A model generated the notes under the pieces. That model was not told the DNA's origin, ran no database searches, and saw only the letters and a list, made by a program, of their open reading frames with translations. A stretch of 64,000 bases of DNA, taken from the NCBI GenBank assembly GCA_029891385.1, contig CM057230.1, positions 49,269,414 to 49,333,413 of the forward strand. The letters are read 5' to 3'. Positions 1 to 13,343 of the stretch are shown here, piece after piece. A program made the position numbers and the translations under genes. The stretch is from Erythroxylum novogranatense (lineage: Eukaryota; Streptophyta; Magnoliopsida; Malpighiales; Erythroxylaceae). The first letter of the stretch is position 1; every line of letters starts with the position of its first letter.

Positions 1-1254
1 CATTAGTGATCGTTTTATTCTCTGCTTCTTATAGAGGCCCAATTGGAGCGTCGTTCTATCGACGTGGCAGAGTCTTCCCGGTATTAGCTCGGAAGTAATA
101 AGTGAGTAACCTAGTTGGTTTCTCAGCCTTATGTGTTTATTAATTATATGCACTGATGCCATGAGGAGTTAAGGATGGATATTTGTGTGATTGTTTTGAT
201 TGATTTGGACCATGGGTGTTCAAATATTGGATTGTGATATTGAAGTGCCAATGTGAGCAAATGGTTAATGAATTGAATTGTGAATGCATCGGTGAAAATA
301 AATTGAATTGCATATGACTGAGAATTGAAAATGAGACATGTGCATTCATGCATAGTAAATGATCGATAATTGGCGATTGTGACCGGGCGATCAACGAAAT
401 GCCGTGGTATCGCTTGCCCCGAGGTGGTGCATACCCGAGGGCTTTCCCACGCAGCTCGGATACCACAGGCTCATCAGATCGTGGCTTCAAGCCCAACGAA
501 ACATCAGATCTTGAATCGAGCTCGAGCTCGAGGGAGTTAGTGCATACCCGAGGCACTCCTACTCCTAGATTCTCGATCACCGATAGGCGCTTGGTCACAA
601 CAACGAAATAAAATGGAAAAGTATCACATGCGCATTGCATACGATATGACTGATGAAAAAATGTAAATTGACCGTATATGACTGGAAAAATGTGAGTAAG
701 GAAATTGCATGTGATATACTGTAAATGCTACTGTGTGTTATGTGTATATGATTTGTGAATGCATGAGTTGGGTGAACCATCGATGATGGTTTCTCACTGA
801 GTTCGCAAAACTCACCCAAAATTTGCATATATTTTTCAGGTCTTGAAGAATACCCCGGTTGACACGGGAGTATGTCTACTGTAGGCAAGTGAAGGAGAGA
901 GGTCGGGATCAGTCCGTGTCTGCATTAGCGTCTTATCAAATTGTATTTCGCAATCATTGTGCAACATTGCTTTGTATTTATAACGAGCCCATTGTGGTTG
1001 TACTGTTTTACACATTGACTGATTGTAAATTATTATTGGATGACTGTAATAACTGAAAATGATAAATTGTGAACATAGGCTCAGGTTTCTTACTGTTTAT
1101 GTTGTGTTAATGAATGGTTCAAAAAAAAATAACGAGAGGAGAAAATGTTATACTGAGTTTTAAATTGACTGATGTAATACGTCACCCTTGCGGGGCACAG
1201 ACTCAGATATCACCAACGATATCGGGTTCGGGTCATTCGAGAGTAGGGTGTTAC
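1..1254 (+). repeat. 5' LTR of the first gypsy-type element (3' part only)
   Basis: This is the last 1.25 kb of the 5' LTR; its beginning lies upstream of the window. It aligns with 6512-7781 with small indels and many C-to-T or G-to-A differences. It carries two copies of a GTGCATACCCGAGG box (around 427 and 541), a twin-hairpin block at 775-813 and the terminal GTGTTACA. Small reading frames inside it are incidental. Confidence 0.88.
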
Positions 1255-1261
1255 ATTTAGG

Positions 1262-1274
1262 TGGTATCAGAGCC
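1262..1274 (+). other. Primer binding site, tRNA-Met type
   Basis: TGGTATCAGAGCC lies seven bases after the LTR end. It is complementary to the 3' end of plant initiator tRNA-Met, the usual primer for first-strand synthesis in many plant gypsy and copia elements. Confidence 0.9.
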
Positions 1275-4200
1275 CAGTAATACGTAATGTATCTGGGCAC
1301 AGTCTGAAACATAGGGTGTATGCATTTGAGTTGTGTCGTTGCAGACCGTGGCAACTGATCCCTAGTTTGAGTCGACGGGTAGAAATCCTACATGTGCATA
1401 CGTGTCAAGTGACTAATCGAGATCGTGTTAGAGGGTGCACCCGAAAGTGTATAAACAATTAGGAAAGGAAAAAGGAAAAATGGATAAGGAGATTAATATT
1501 GTACTGTGGTTAGAATGACTGTGTTGGCCTAGACGGATTAAGGAAAGAATTGATATCAATGAATTCCCGGATTAAAATGATAAGATTACGGCGATAGAAA
1601 ACGAATATGTCTAGAATTGGAAGAAGTACACTGGAGATATGAGATGCATATAGTAGACCGAAGTGAGATTAAAAGTCCGGGATGACGAGGTAATTAGAGC
1701 TCTGACTGTAGATGCGATGAACTGGGAAATCTTGGAACTGAGTAAAGTGTAGATGATCCGATCAAGTAGATATGGATTCACTGCATTTGTGTTCAATATC
1801 AGTACATATCATAGGTAGATGAGGATAGCGAGATTGTGATAGGATCAATATTGTACCTTACCGGTCTACCTAGAACTGAAAGAGCAAGGTACCTAGTGCC
1901 TAGTTGAGTAAGAAAAAGTAGAAGATAAAAGTGTACAGATAAACTGAAATGAACTCGTGAAATGGGAATGATCTTGAACGCATAAGCGTGAGACTGAAAT
2001 GGTTATGTGAGTATTGTGCTAAGAGTTTTGAAAATCAGTATAATAAGATCGTAAGGGAAAAAGACAGACTGACAATTTCTACTGATTGTATATCGGGGAA
2101 TTCTGGATTGGTTGAATATGTGGATTTGGACACAGAAATGATAAATGGATGGGTAAATAGAGAAATGGATGGAGATACAGTGGAATTGTATCAACGAGTT
2201 TGGCGTGTATTGGGGACTCTGAATACCTTATCATAGACTGTTTGAGGAAAAATAAAGAGATACGTAGTAATAAGGAGATGACAGGGTATAAGTCAAGCTG
2301 TTATGACCTTACAAGATCAAGCTTGCACATGACGGATATGAAAATAAAATGATGAGACATATAGTTAAATGATACGTGGAAAATGAAACAATGATAGTGA
2401 TATATGAAAAGAGTTGTCGCATTTAAGTCAATTTAACGTTGGGAGTATCTATTGGACAATAAAGTTGATCATGATTAATGAAACGTATGTGAGATATACA
2501 TGGAAATAGTAGAGGAAATGATCGGTGAATGATTAGAGTGGCTATAAGTGTAAAGTTCATAAGGGATTACAGTAAGACATAAGAGGACTGAGCGATGAAA
2601 AATGATTCTGGCATAAGTCCTCTATTTGAGGATTAGCATAAACGGAAGGGAGTTCTGTGGAAGTCTGAATTGTATAAGTTACTAATTGGTTTTCAGATAA
2701 AATGAAATAAGTTCTACTGAGGTGTAGATTACTGAATAAGTGTTAAAGAAAGTGTTTAGGTGACTGTCACATGGAACCTTAGTGCAAGGAATGTTCTGAT
2801 CCTTAAATTATGGCAAAAAAAAATTGTTCTGATTAAGATGGTGCGTAAGAATGATTGAAAAGCAATAGGGACACTAATTGGCTGACGAGATTTTCGTGAA
2901 CAGTATAAAGACGGTAGCAAGACTAATGGTCAAACGAAAAGAAATAGGGACGAAATCAAAAGTGAAATTAAGGCATATCTCAAGAGGAGATTTAGACATA
3001 CCAGGTAAGCTATACTCCTGAGGTTATCCGCACTGTGTGTATGGAAATGTAAAGTATCCAACGACATGAATGGAATGTTAATTTGAGGTGATCCTATTGC
3101 AATGAAAAGTGAATAGATCTCCATATGTGATGCAAAACTGTTGGGAAATCTAGATTTGAAACAAAGAATAAAATAGTGTCGAACTGCGAAGTGAAATACT
3201 CAAATGAAGTGGAATTTATGGAGGTCCAAGTACGGATGACTAGGTATTGGCATATATCGATGTTAATAACAGAAAATCAATTGAAAAGAGAAAATTCGTA
3301 CTGACAATGACGTGATGTAGTGTTATCTTCATAAAGGGATTGCAAATACACTAATTGTGGGCTCAATGAAAAGTTAAATGATGTATAGAAAAGTCAACAA
3401 GACTCTAATAGGGAATTATGCGAGGTAAGCAAATGGTAGTGACTATGATTATTGGCGAAATGTACTTGAAAATGTTGAACAGTGAAAAGTAAAAAGAACT
3501 TTATGAATAATTGAGGAATTTGATATTGATGATAAGCATATCTTTGGAGAGTGGGCAGTGTGTGATGAAATGGGACAATATGTTAAAACGGTATAAGATA
3601 AATTGAATTGACTTTGATAAATGGTATTGGTGTTATGATCGCAATTGTTTTTAGATTCCTATAAGGATACATTGTGATAATTCGAGGAAAGAGACAGGCA
3701 TAAATACTGACAATGCTGAAATGAACGGACAATTTTGCTTACTTAACTCAAATAGTGAACAGATGCTACAATGAACAGACCAATTACAGACATTGGGATT
3801 TTCAAAGAATGTCAAGTAGATTATGGGTAATTATGAAGTGTTACTTAAAAAAAAAGAGAAGAAGTTGTAGATCTAGTGATACTGGATAGAAGTAAGAAAG
3901 GTTAAGAATGCAGAAGTTAAAGTGGTGAGTCTTATGAGGAGTTTGAATATGCAAATGACATTGGAAAAAAACAAAAAAAACAAAAAACAAAAACAATAGT
4001 GAAAGATTCAAAGAAGAGGTATGTGTACCTGATAAAAAGTGTTAGAACAAGAAAGTGAACAGTCGAAGTTAGACCTTCTAGTACGCATATGCGAAAAGTG
4101 AAATTGAATAACTATGGCTATAGAACGAAGTGATTATAGATTCAAGTGCTTATAGGTTTGAATGTTCAACAAGAAAAATGCTTAAGTGGTTTGGGTTTCA

Positions 4201-4943
4201 CAGGACTTTGATCGTGTTATAGAGTTCTGATTTACTGTAAGGATACACTGCTACACTGTACAGTGCCTAACGGAAGTCAAAGACCACAATGAATTTGAGA
4301 CTGTGTTGAGTGAAACAAAGGAAAGTGACATAGGAAAACAACATGGGTTAGTTAAAGTGGATCAGGATCGGATAAGTGAAACAGAGTAAAATGCATATCT
4401 GGGATAGAGTGCGTGAATACTATAAAATAGTGAATTGTCTAAGGAGAATTGAATTTGAACAAAGAGTTGGTGGGATAAAAAGAATGACTGCATTAGGTAA
4501 AGTATCACTGGTTGTAGTAAAATGGAACTAAATGTCATTGTATTGTTACCAAAGGAATGTGAGGGATGAGATAAAGGAGGTTATGGTACGTATCACCTTG
4601 AAAGGATGTTTGGAATACGTATTAGTCTGCATGTTACTGAAGAAAAAGTATTGGATTGATAACGGGTTCGGAAATAAGGAATTGAGTCATAGCATCGGAA
4701 CCAAAGTTAATGGCTACTCCAAAAATGGCAAGTGAAATAGTATGATAGTAAGGTCACCAATTGACAGTCTTGTTAACTTCGTTTATTGTGATGAGTGTTA
4801 ATGAATTGGCCAAATAAGGGACTGGATAACTGACTGAGTGTGGTTACTGTAACCTTGAGTGGAAAAATGTATGGAATGTGTATAGACATTGGATACTGTC
4901 ATAGTGAACTGTTGATTGAGAATTTCGAGGACGAAATTTTTAT

Positions 4944-4957
4944 AAGGAGGGGGGAAT
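4944..4957 (+). other. Polypurine tract
   Basis: AAGGAGGGGGGAAT lies immediately before the LTR start at 4958 and follows the TTTCGAGGACGAAATTTT motif at 4923-4940. This is the expected plus-strand primer position for a Ty3/gypsy element. Confidence 0.85.
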
Positions 4958-7781
4958 TGTAACATCCCACCCCCGACTGGAAGGGTAAAGTAGTAAATTG
5001 GCATAGGATGAGATTGATAGGGATTTCTTAGTGTTGTCCAAGCATACTGGTACTAGTGAACAGCGAAATCTGTGCACATGAAATAACTGTACATGCATAC
5101 ATGATATTCCCGATTTTCGTGCCTAAGATAATTTTCTTGGGATTAACATGGGTAATGGGTTTGAAAAATTATTCTGAGTGCGCCATAAATTGTTTTCTAT
5201 TTTTAGGGATTTATGGAAATTTTTCTGGAATTTTTCGGTTACTTACTTGGATAGAACATTTTCAACCGGTCGATGAGTGAGTTTTCAGATCTTGAAAAGG
5301 ACTGCCTAAGGGCAATGAAATATTGGATAAATGATTTTGGGATTGTTTTAGATGGATTAAAGATTAATTTGGATTAGGGTTCTTTGATTAAAAGATTAAA
5401 GGATTGTTGATTTTTTCTTTTTTCTCATTTAAAAGCCGTTGTCCTTCATTTATGAGATTTGTCTTATCCTATTTAGTCAATTTCGATACTCTTCTTTGGA
5501 ACACTTAAAAAACCTACTTTAAAAGCTTAAAAGCTCCTTCCACCCGTAGCTTTCCCCATTTCTTTTCTCCTTCTAATTTTTCTTCTTCTCATCCCATACA
5601 AGAGCTTTCCTTGGTTCCTTATTTGCTTCTCCTTTAGTCACACTCAAGACCAAACTCAAGCTTTGAATTTATGAGGATTATGATGAGCCTTAGGTGTTGA
5701 TTGAGTAGTAGCAAGTTGGAGAGATTTGAAGACTTGAGAATATTCAAGTTTGAAGTTACTTAGGTGAGAATTTAATTACATCTCCTTTCTTAGTTGTTAG
5801 ATGCATTAATTGGGAGTTATTGTGCATGAGTTATGACTTATTGTGTATTAATTTCATAAGGCTTATGGTTTGCTTGTTTGGGTACAAATTTATGCTTGTG
5901 TATGGATGAGTAATGAATATGGTTTTTATTGATTTTGGCTTGGTTTTAGATTGACTTTAGAAAGGTTAGATGAATGGCAAATGATTGTGTGGTTGCTGCC
6001 AAAGTTTGTTAAATTATACAAATAAATGTTGTGATGAGTTTGTATCTGAATTGGAGGTGTAAACGAATGTATATTGATGTAGGTCTGAATTGTGTGCAAG
6101 GAGTTATAGGTGTTTGACTTTCGGTTTGACAATAGGAAAAAGAAAAGGAAATAAGGATATATATCTTAATTGTTTTATTTGGATTTTGAATTTCTTCCGT
6201 GAATAACTTTTCCGTCCGACGTCCGATTGACCTGATTCTTGAGGCATCGGATTCATGGAATATTTAATTTCATTTTCTGATAGATTGGGAATTTTTGGAC
6301 GGAAAATTGACGTGGGTCCGGGTAAAGGTCGGTTTAATCACTGTTTTATTTAATTGGGGGCCTATAGAGATCCAAATTGCGCTCCGTCAGCGCCATTAGC
6401 TTTCTAATTTTTAGACAAATTTTTATGGTGAAAAAAAATAGAATAGGGCCGGGAATTCATGAACATGCATTATACACCTACATGTGCATCATTAACTGAT
6501 TCGGATTGGATCATTAGTGATCGTTTTATTCTCTGCTTCTTATAGAGGCCCAATTGGAGCGTCGTTCCACCGACGTGGTAGAGTCTTCCCGGTATTAGCT
6601 CGGAAGTAATAAGTGAGTAACCTAGTTGGTTTCTCAGCCTTATGTGTTTATTAATTATATGCACTGATGCCATGAGGAGTTAAGGATGGATATTTGTGTG
6701 ATTGTTTTTGATTGATTTCGGACCATGGGTGTTCGAAATATTGGATTGTGATATTGAAGTGCCAATGTGAGCAAATGGTTAATGAATTGAATTGTGAATG
6801 CATCAGTGAAAATAAATTGAATTGCATATGACTGAGAATTGAAAATGAGACATGTGCATTCATGCATAGTAAATGATCGATAATTGGCGCCAGTGACCGG
6901 AGCGATAACGAAATGTCGTGGTATCGCTTGCCCCCTGAGGTGGTGCATACCCTGAGGGCTCTCCCACGTAGTGCTCGGATACCACAGGCTCACTGTATCA
7001 GGGCTTCAAGCCCAACGAAACACTGTACTGAATCGAGCCTCGAGCCTCGAGCTCGAGGGGAATTAGTGCATACTCTGAGGGCTCTCCTACTTCCTAGATT
7101 ACTGATCACTGATAGGCGCTTGGTCACAACAACGAAATAAAAATGGAAAAGTGTCACATGCGCATTGCATACGATATGACCGATCAAAAAATGTAAATTG
7201 ACCGTATATGACCGGAAATGTGAGTAAGGAAATTGCATGTGATATATCAAAATGCTCTTGTGTGCTATGTGTATATGATTTGTGAATGCATGAGTTGGGT
7301 GAACCATCGATGATGGTTTGTCACTGAGTTCGCAAAACTCACCCAAAATTTGCATATATTTTTCAGGTCTTGAAGAATACCTCGGTTGACACGGGAGTAT
7401 GTCTACTGTAGGCAAGTGAAGGAGAGAGGTCGGGATCAGTCCGTGTCTGCATTAGCGTCTTATCAAATTGTATTTCGCAATCATTGTGCAACATTGCTTT
7501 GTATTTATAACGAGCCCATTGTGGTTGTACTGTTTTACATTGATGATTGTAAATTATTATTGGATGACCGTAATAACCTGAAAATGATAAATTGTGAACA
7601 TGGGCTCGTGTTTCTTCTGCTTATCTTTGTGTTAATGAATGGTTCAAAAAAAAAATAACGAGAGGAGAAAATGTTATACTGAGTTTTAAATTGACCGATG
7701 TAATACGTCACCCTTGCGGGGCACGGACTCAGATATCACCAACGATATCGGGTTCGGGTCATTCGAGAGTGGGGTGTTACA
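4958..7781 (+). repeat. 3' LTR of the first gypsy-type element
   Basis: Full-length LTR of 2824 bp with TGTAACA/TGTTACA ends. The first half (4958-6511) has no partner in the window because the left LTR is cut. The second half holds two GTGCATACCCTGAGG boxes (around 6943 and 7067), a twin hairpin at about 7304-7345 and the terminal block with CCCTTGCGGGGCACGGACTC. The segment at 5400-5600 is pyrimidine-rich and could contain the promoter, but I cannot place a start site. Confidence 0.88.
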
Positions 7782-10288
7782 ATTATTCTAGAAGAAAAGA
7801 AAGAAGAAGAGAAATAAGAAGAGAAAATGGAGAAAGATGATTTCGGTGAAGGAGATTTCGAAAATGTTGAGCTTCCAAGATGATTTTCATTGTTATTTCA
7901 AGAGGAAAAGATGGAAAAGGAGGAAAGCTTCCCATGGGGTTTTGAAAAATCCGAAATTGAAAGGGAAAGAGGTAAGTGTCGATTTTTATCTTTGAGTTTT
8001 TAGTAAAATTTTTGGTTTAGATTACTTGAATTGGTATGGGTTTGTTATCTATAAGCTCAATTTTGATATTTATGCCTTAGGTTGTGTTTAATTTTTGATG
8101 GAAAATTAAATAGGTTTATGCCCAATTTTAGAAGTTGGGGTTTTTGAAGATTTATGGCTTAGAATCATGGAAAGTATGATGAATTGGTGAAATATGATAC
8201 CAATTTTGAAGAATTTGTGTTTTATGATGTTGAATTTGTGTAAACTGGTTTAGGCCAAATTGGTGAATTAGGGTTTTTGTAAATTGGTGAGTTAGATCGC
8301 TTGGAATTATGGTAAATTGGTAAATTCCTAAGTTAATTTTGAAGATTATAATATTTATGATGTGGAATTTGGATGATTATGGCTTAGTTCAATGTTAATT
8401 GAAAGAAGGAAAGAAGCAAGGATCAATTGGAGCTTGAAATCAAGTTTTGGGCATTAATTCGAGGTGGGTAGCATGTTTATATTTTGATTTGTAAGCAATC
8501 TACGAATTTTGAAAAATTAAAGAAAGCAACAATTTGGATTTTGATAAATTAATGTTTTTGTAAATGTTTGAAAATAAAAGTTTGTTACTGTTTGGAATTA
8601 TGATTTCCAAATGAGTTTTGGATAAAATTACATCATTATATATGAAGTTTTAATAACTGCTATGGTTGTGCATTATTGAATTTTTGAGAATGTGTTATGT
8701 GTATTGGTTTGAATATTGTGAAGTTATGAATGAAAATATGTCTGTTAGGACATGTGTGTGAAAAAAATCAAGATTTCGAAACGTGCTTTCGAGCAAACTG
8801 AAATTTCGTTTTCGATTATGTGTTATGTGGGTTTGGTCAGGTCCTTCTGTGAGTCAGTGCACTGTCTCTATTCGTTATAGCCTTCTCCCGGCTGCCCGCT
8901 AGTGGCACGGAGCTCCGATTTTGGACTCCCTTCACGGCTACACTGGACCGCAATGCGAGAAAGTGTAGTACGTTCTGTTCACGGCTGCACAGAACCGCTA
9001 AGTGGTGTTTCGGACCGAACCAGACCATTTTGATATGTTACGTGTTTTGATTTGTTCTGTGTGTTGCATTCATGTTTAAAAATTGAGAAAGGAAAAAAAA
9101 GTGACTTTTGTTATGAAAAGTTTGAAAAATTGAGAGGTTTGAGGAAACCGTTTTGAAAAGTTACAATGTTTGAAAAATTAGCCCTTTTGGCAAAAAGCTT
9201 ATGAAAGAAATGATTTCTGCTTATTTTTCAATTTATAAATGTGTTATCCACGAGCTTTCGAGCTCACCCCCTTTCATCCCCATCTCCAGGTATTCGAGCA
9301 GGAGATCGGATGAAAGATGGTCAAGACGTCAATTTCGATATTTGTATAAGTTTGGATTTTAGTATGGATATGTATATGGCTTAAGATAAGTTTGGGAAAG
9401 TGTACTTGCATATAAAGTTGGGTATTGTGAATGGTCTTGAATTTGTATATGAAATTGTGTATGATAATGATTTTGATTTAGGAATTTGTGTATGGAATTT
9501 AAAATTGAAATGTGTATTGGAATTGGACATTATTAATGTTTTGAAGTGGTTTAGATATAGGAGTGTGTTTATTTGCTGAGATCCAGGACGGAGGGTCCAG
9601 TAGATTTTGATTGATTGTGTGATTGGTTGGGGATTTAGAAGTGTGTTTTTCGATACTTTGCAGGTTTGGGTTAGAATAAATGCAGCCGTTATGCTGCCGA
9701 ATTTTTGATAAAATTTGGGATATAAATGTAATTTTGAGATTTGTATGGATATATATAAGATTATGTATGAATGTTGAGTTTTGGGTATAAGAATGATTTT
9801 CCTATGGGAAATGATATGGATGTGATTGGTATAAGAAAGAATGAATAAGAAAAGAAAAAGAAAAAAAATTATACCGGATTTCGGATATGGATAGTCTAGG
9901 AATTCCAACGTGACGCTTTTCTCTGTTCTTTGTTTTCGGATGTCGGATTTGTTTGCTTGGGTTCGATCCGGTTCATATCCGTTTTCGATTCGTATTCGAT
10001 TTGTAATTGTTTCGTATTTCGGCTATTCGATAATACGATTTCGATTCGTTTTGTGTTTTGCCCCGCTTTGGTTCGCTATTAGATCCGATTCGTATTTTCG
10101 TCCGTTCTGTTCACTTCGCTTTTCGATTTACTTCCGCTTCGCTTCGTTTTGCTTCAGTACTTTTGTATTTCGTTTCGCTTCGAACTCCGTTCGTTTGGGT
10201 CGATTGTTTCGTTCCGCCACTTTGTTTCGTTCCCATTTTCTGCTTCTATTTTCCGGTTGGGATCCGATCCCCGGATCGGGTCCCAATA
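7782..10288 (+). mobile_element. Gypsy-family LTR-like fragment (family D, copy 1)
   Basis: This segment shares ordered blocks with about 25200-29250. The blocks are: a purine-rich opening followed by a GGTAAG donor-like site (about 7972 here, about 25531 there), a GC-rich block around CCCGCTAGTGGC (8894 and 26898), a GAGCTCACCCC-like block with CCAGGTATTCGAGC (9260-9300), a CTTTGCAGGTT-like block (9655), and a pyrimidine-rich CGATTCG-rich tail (9930-10260). Several plant Tekay/Del LTRs have this kind of layout, so I read both as LTRs or LTR remnants. No primer site or purine tract was found at either end. The overlapping frames in the tail are low complexity and not genes. Confidence 0.5.
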
Positions 10289-13200
10289 TGTAGGGTATAC
10301 ACCGGGATACCTGAAGGTCATTTCGGTACATATCCTACGAGAAGAGCGAGCTACGATCGATCACTACATTCCATTCATATGGCATGGTAACATAACTCAC
10401 TAAAAGCATCATAAGAAGATCACCATATTTTAAAACCAACTTTTTCCTCATTGCATTTCACAAAATCGAAATCTACATTGTTTGTCAACATTATCCATAT
10501 GTACATCATCAGAAACCTAATACAATAGTGCTACACGAATGAGGAAAGTGCATCAAAGTAATCTAAACCACCCAAAAGAACCCCAGCTGACTGACCTTTG
10601 AGCCATGACCTCTCTTATCAATCACAATCTACCTGCCTGGTAGAGTCTCTTTAGTAGCTAGAGTCGTCTCTCGGTCCTGAAAAGACAACATTGCAATTTT
10701 GGTGAGTTTTGCGAACTCAATAACGTAACCATCATCGATGGTTCACTCAATTCATGCATCACATCATTGCACATAATATAATATCCACCTCATTGCACAT
10801 TCACAATATATCACATTGTTCATACAAAACACACATCAATTATAATTGGCAATGCACGTGAGACTCACTTTCATTTATTATTGTCGTTATGACCGAGTTC
10901 CTTTTTACCAGCTCATCCCTTCATAGATGTTGAGCTTTGTCGTATAACGTCCCATATCCCTTAGTGGATACCGGGTACAGTCGCATTCGAGCCCTAGGCT
11001 CTATTTATATTATGAGCTTTAAGCTTTTTATCATGGTGACTCCGGTCATAACTTCCTTTATCTTACATGCATTCATGTAATGAATGCTTCATATAACATA
11101 ACGTCAGTCAATCACATGAATGCACATTCACATTTAGACCACATTCATCATCGGACCGTAGTCCAGCATTCAGCAGAAATTTTGAGCACATTTTTGCATT
11201 CATATGCATACTCACAACTTTCACATTTGAAGCACTTATTTCGTCATGTTCACATACAAGGAGCACGTAATTAACTCATTTATACATCAGAATCACTAGA
11301 CCTTCATTATTCGAAATCAATCACAATCAAACCACATCAATATCATTGTTCAAAACATCTTCTACAACAAACAATTAATTGAGTGGAACCATCTAGGTTA
11401 CTCACTGGTTACTCCCGAAGCTAATGCCTGGAAGATCTGGCAACGTCTAGAAGTTGATGTTCCAGTTGCTCCTCTATAACAAATAACAAATAACATATAC
11501 GATTTCACAATTCGCACCATTAAGGGCGTTCAATAATGCACATGCATGAAATCATTTACGTACAATGCATGTTCATGATAAATCTCAGGCATCATTCCAT
11601 GGTTCTTCTCAACACCATCCCTATACCAAAATTCACTTAAGTAAATTAACACTTAGGTTTTTGCCTCTTTAGAATCATCAAAATCACAATTCATTTCTCA
11701 CTAACTCACTTTCATCTTATTTTTATCGTCTCATTTCCTATCGTCTCATTTCTATAGTCTGCTTTTTCCATCGTCTCATTTCTATCGTCTCATTTTCTAT
11801 CGTCTGCTTTTCCATCGTCTTATTTCTATCGTCTATTTTTCCATCGTCTTATTTCTATTGTCTGTTTTTCCATCGTCTTATTTCTATCGTCTGCTTGTCC
11901 ATCGTCTCATTTCTATCGTCCCATTTTCTGTCGTTTTCTTTTTCATCGTCTTATTTCTATCGTCTGCTTTTTCTATCGTCTGCTTTTCCATCGTCTCATT
12001 TCTATCGTCTCATTTTCTATCGTCTAGTTTTCCATCGTCTTATTTCTATTGTCTGCTTTTTTATCGTCTGCTTTTCATCGTCTCATTTCTATCGTCTCAT
12101 TTTCTATCGTCTGCTTTTCCATTGTCTTATTTCTATCGTCTGTTTTTCCATCGTCTTATTTCTATCGTCTGCTTTTTCTATCGTCTGCTTTTCCATCTAC
12201 AAGAATCATAACTTTTGACTCCGATATTTAAAATTTTCATACTATATACCGTTGAAAAAGATAAAAGAAGGTTATACAACTTTTCAGAAGGCAACTTTGT
12301 CAAAATCTATCTAAATCAAGCCCATATTTTCTCCCGAAATCAAAACACGAATTTTTACAACCTGCTTTCAACACTTTACCTTTAACTCATCTCCTACCCG
12401 AATTATCTCTTTCACCCAAATCCAAAAATCACTTTTACAACACTCAATGCTCATAACCTTTCAAACACTAAATTAACACCATAACCGGATTTTTCATCCT
12501 CCAACAACACAGTATTTATGAAAAAACACATAAAATTTCATTTTTCATGCAAATGATAGTAACTTAGCAATTTGTTGCAAGAATCCCCAAATCTAAAAGA
12601 TTTATTTGCTACTTACCCGCTGAAACTCCAAAATCTTCAAGCCCTAATCTCCACAAAATTTTCGTACTTTACTGAGTAAAATGATCAGCTTCTGGTTTTT
12701 CTTAGGGTAGAGGACACAAATGGCAGAATAGGTTTGGTGAAAGAAAGGAAAGACAAAGAAGTCTCTTAGAAGGTATTTGATGGAAAACTCTGGATCTAAA
12801 AAGGAAGTTTTAGAAAGATGATAATAAAGAAGGGACTTAGACAAGACTTAACCTGTCAATTCTCAAAGAATAGTAACCTACTTCTAGCAAGAGTACAAGA
12901 GCCTAAGTGACACTTGTCACTTACCCAATACCCAAGTTCCAGCTTAGTTTCTTTTGAAACTAACTCCCTTGACTGTCATCTTTACAATCCAACTATCTCC
13001 CAAGCTTCTTTTAATTTCTTGTTTCCTATTATATATACATGTCTTTCTCAATACTTCATAATTTTCAAAAAGGAAACTCCCAAATTCACCAACATACACA
13101 AATATGATATTTCCACCAATCATTAATATTTCCAATATGAAAACATTCACAATTCTCAAATCAATCCAATTATACTCGGAATTATTCATGAATGCATGTA

Positions 13201-13343
13201 CAATTATTTTCATGTGCAAATAAATTCACTAGTCATGTGTAAGTGTATGGCATATCATGCATAAACATGGAAATGCATCTCTAACTCTCATTAGTCACTC
13301 ACATTTACCATTCTAACCCTCCCACAAGTAATAGGATGTTACA
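10289..13343 (-). mobile_element. Solo gypsy-type LTR, minus orientation
   Basis: The right end is GGATGTTACA at 13334-13343. The left end resembles the other long LTRs (TGTAGGG, then a GATCGATCACTACA-like block), so a solo LTR of about 3.05 kb is inferred. It contains the same twin hairpin in reverse (10705-10742) as the two complete elements, plus a tandem array at 11718-12197. No primer site lies to its left and no purine tract to its right, so it is not an end of a complete element. The adjoining 5-mers (CAATA left, TTTAA right) do not match, so the left boundary is uncertain or the LTR formed by recombination between copies. Confidence 0.55.
11718..12197. repeat. Pyrimidine-rich minisatellite (TCGTCT-containing 15-17-mers)
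   Basis: About thirty imperfect units of the form TTTCTATCGTCTCAT or TTTCCATCGTCTTAT run head to tail. The repeat lies inside the solo LTR and leaves several frames open, which explains the Ser/Phe/Ile-rich frames there. These are not genes. Confidence 0.85.

Larger units (their letters stand above)
1255..4957 (+). other. Non-coding interior of the first gypsy-type element
   Basis: This 3.7 kb stretch is purine-rich on the plus strand and broken by stops in every frame. I see no zinc knuckle, protease DTG/DSG, RT YVDD or integrase motif. The segment CAACTGATCCCTAGT at 1352-1366 recurs in the matching place after the primer site of the element at 14130-23417 (reverse strand, 20333-20347), so the two share a leader. 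The reading frame at 1988-2236 resembles nothing I recognise. The region may never have coded for protein in this lineage, or may be an ancient decayed gag-pol. Confidence 0.7.
1..7781 (+). mobile_element. Ty3/gypsy-type long-LTR element, non-coding interior (left LTR truncated by window)
   Basis: The stretch 1-1254 matches 6512-7781 almost base for base, so these are the 5' and 3' LTRs of one element. The LTR begins TGTAACATCCCAC at 4958 and ends GTGTTACA at 7781, giving short inverted ends and a full length of 2824 bp. A tRNA-Met primer site follows the left LTR and a purine tract precedes the right LTR, so the element reads on the plus strand. The 3.7 kb interior shows no reading frame longer than about 80 codons and no gag, protease, RT or integrase motif. 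The motif TTTCGAGGACGAAATTT just before the purine tract is typical of plant chromovirus gypsy elements (Tekay/Del group). By structure this is LARD-like (large non-autonomous derivative); a fully decayed autonomous copy is the alternative. The left target duplication lies outside the window. Confidence 0.85.

Noticed and set aside
9381..10390. Frames of 175, 127 and 110 codons
   Set aside because: They lie in the pyrimidine-rich tail of an LTR-like segment, are Phe/Arg/Ser- or Tyr/Ile-rich low complexity, and overlap each other on both strands.
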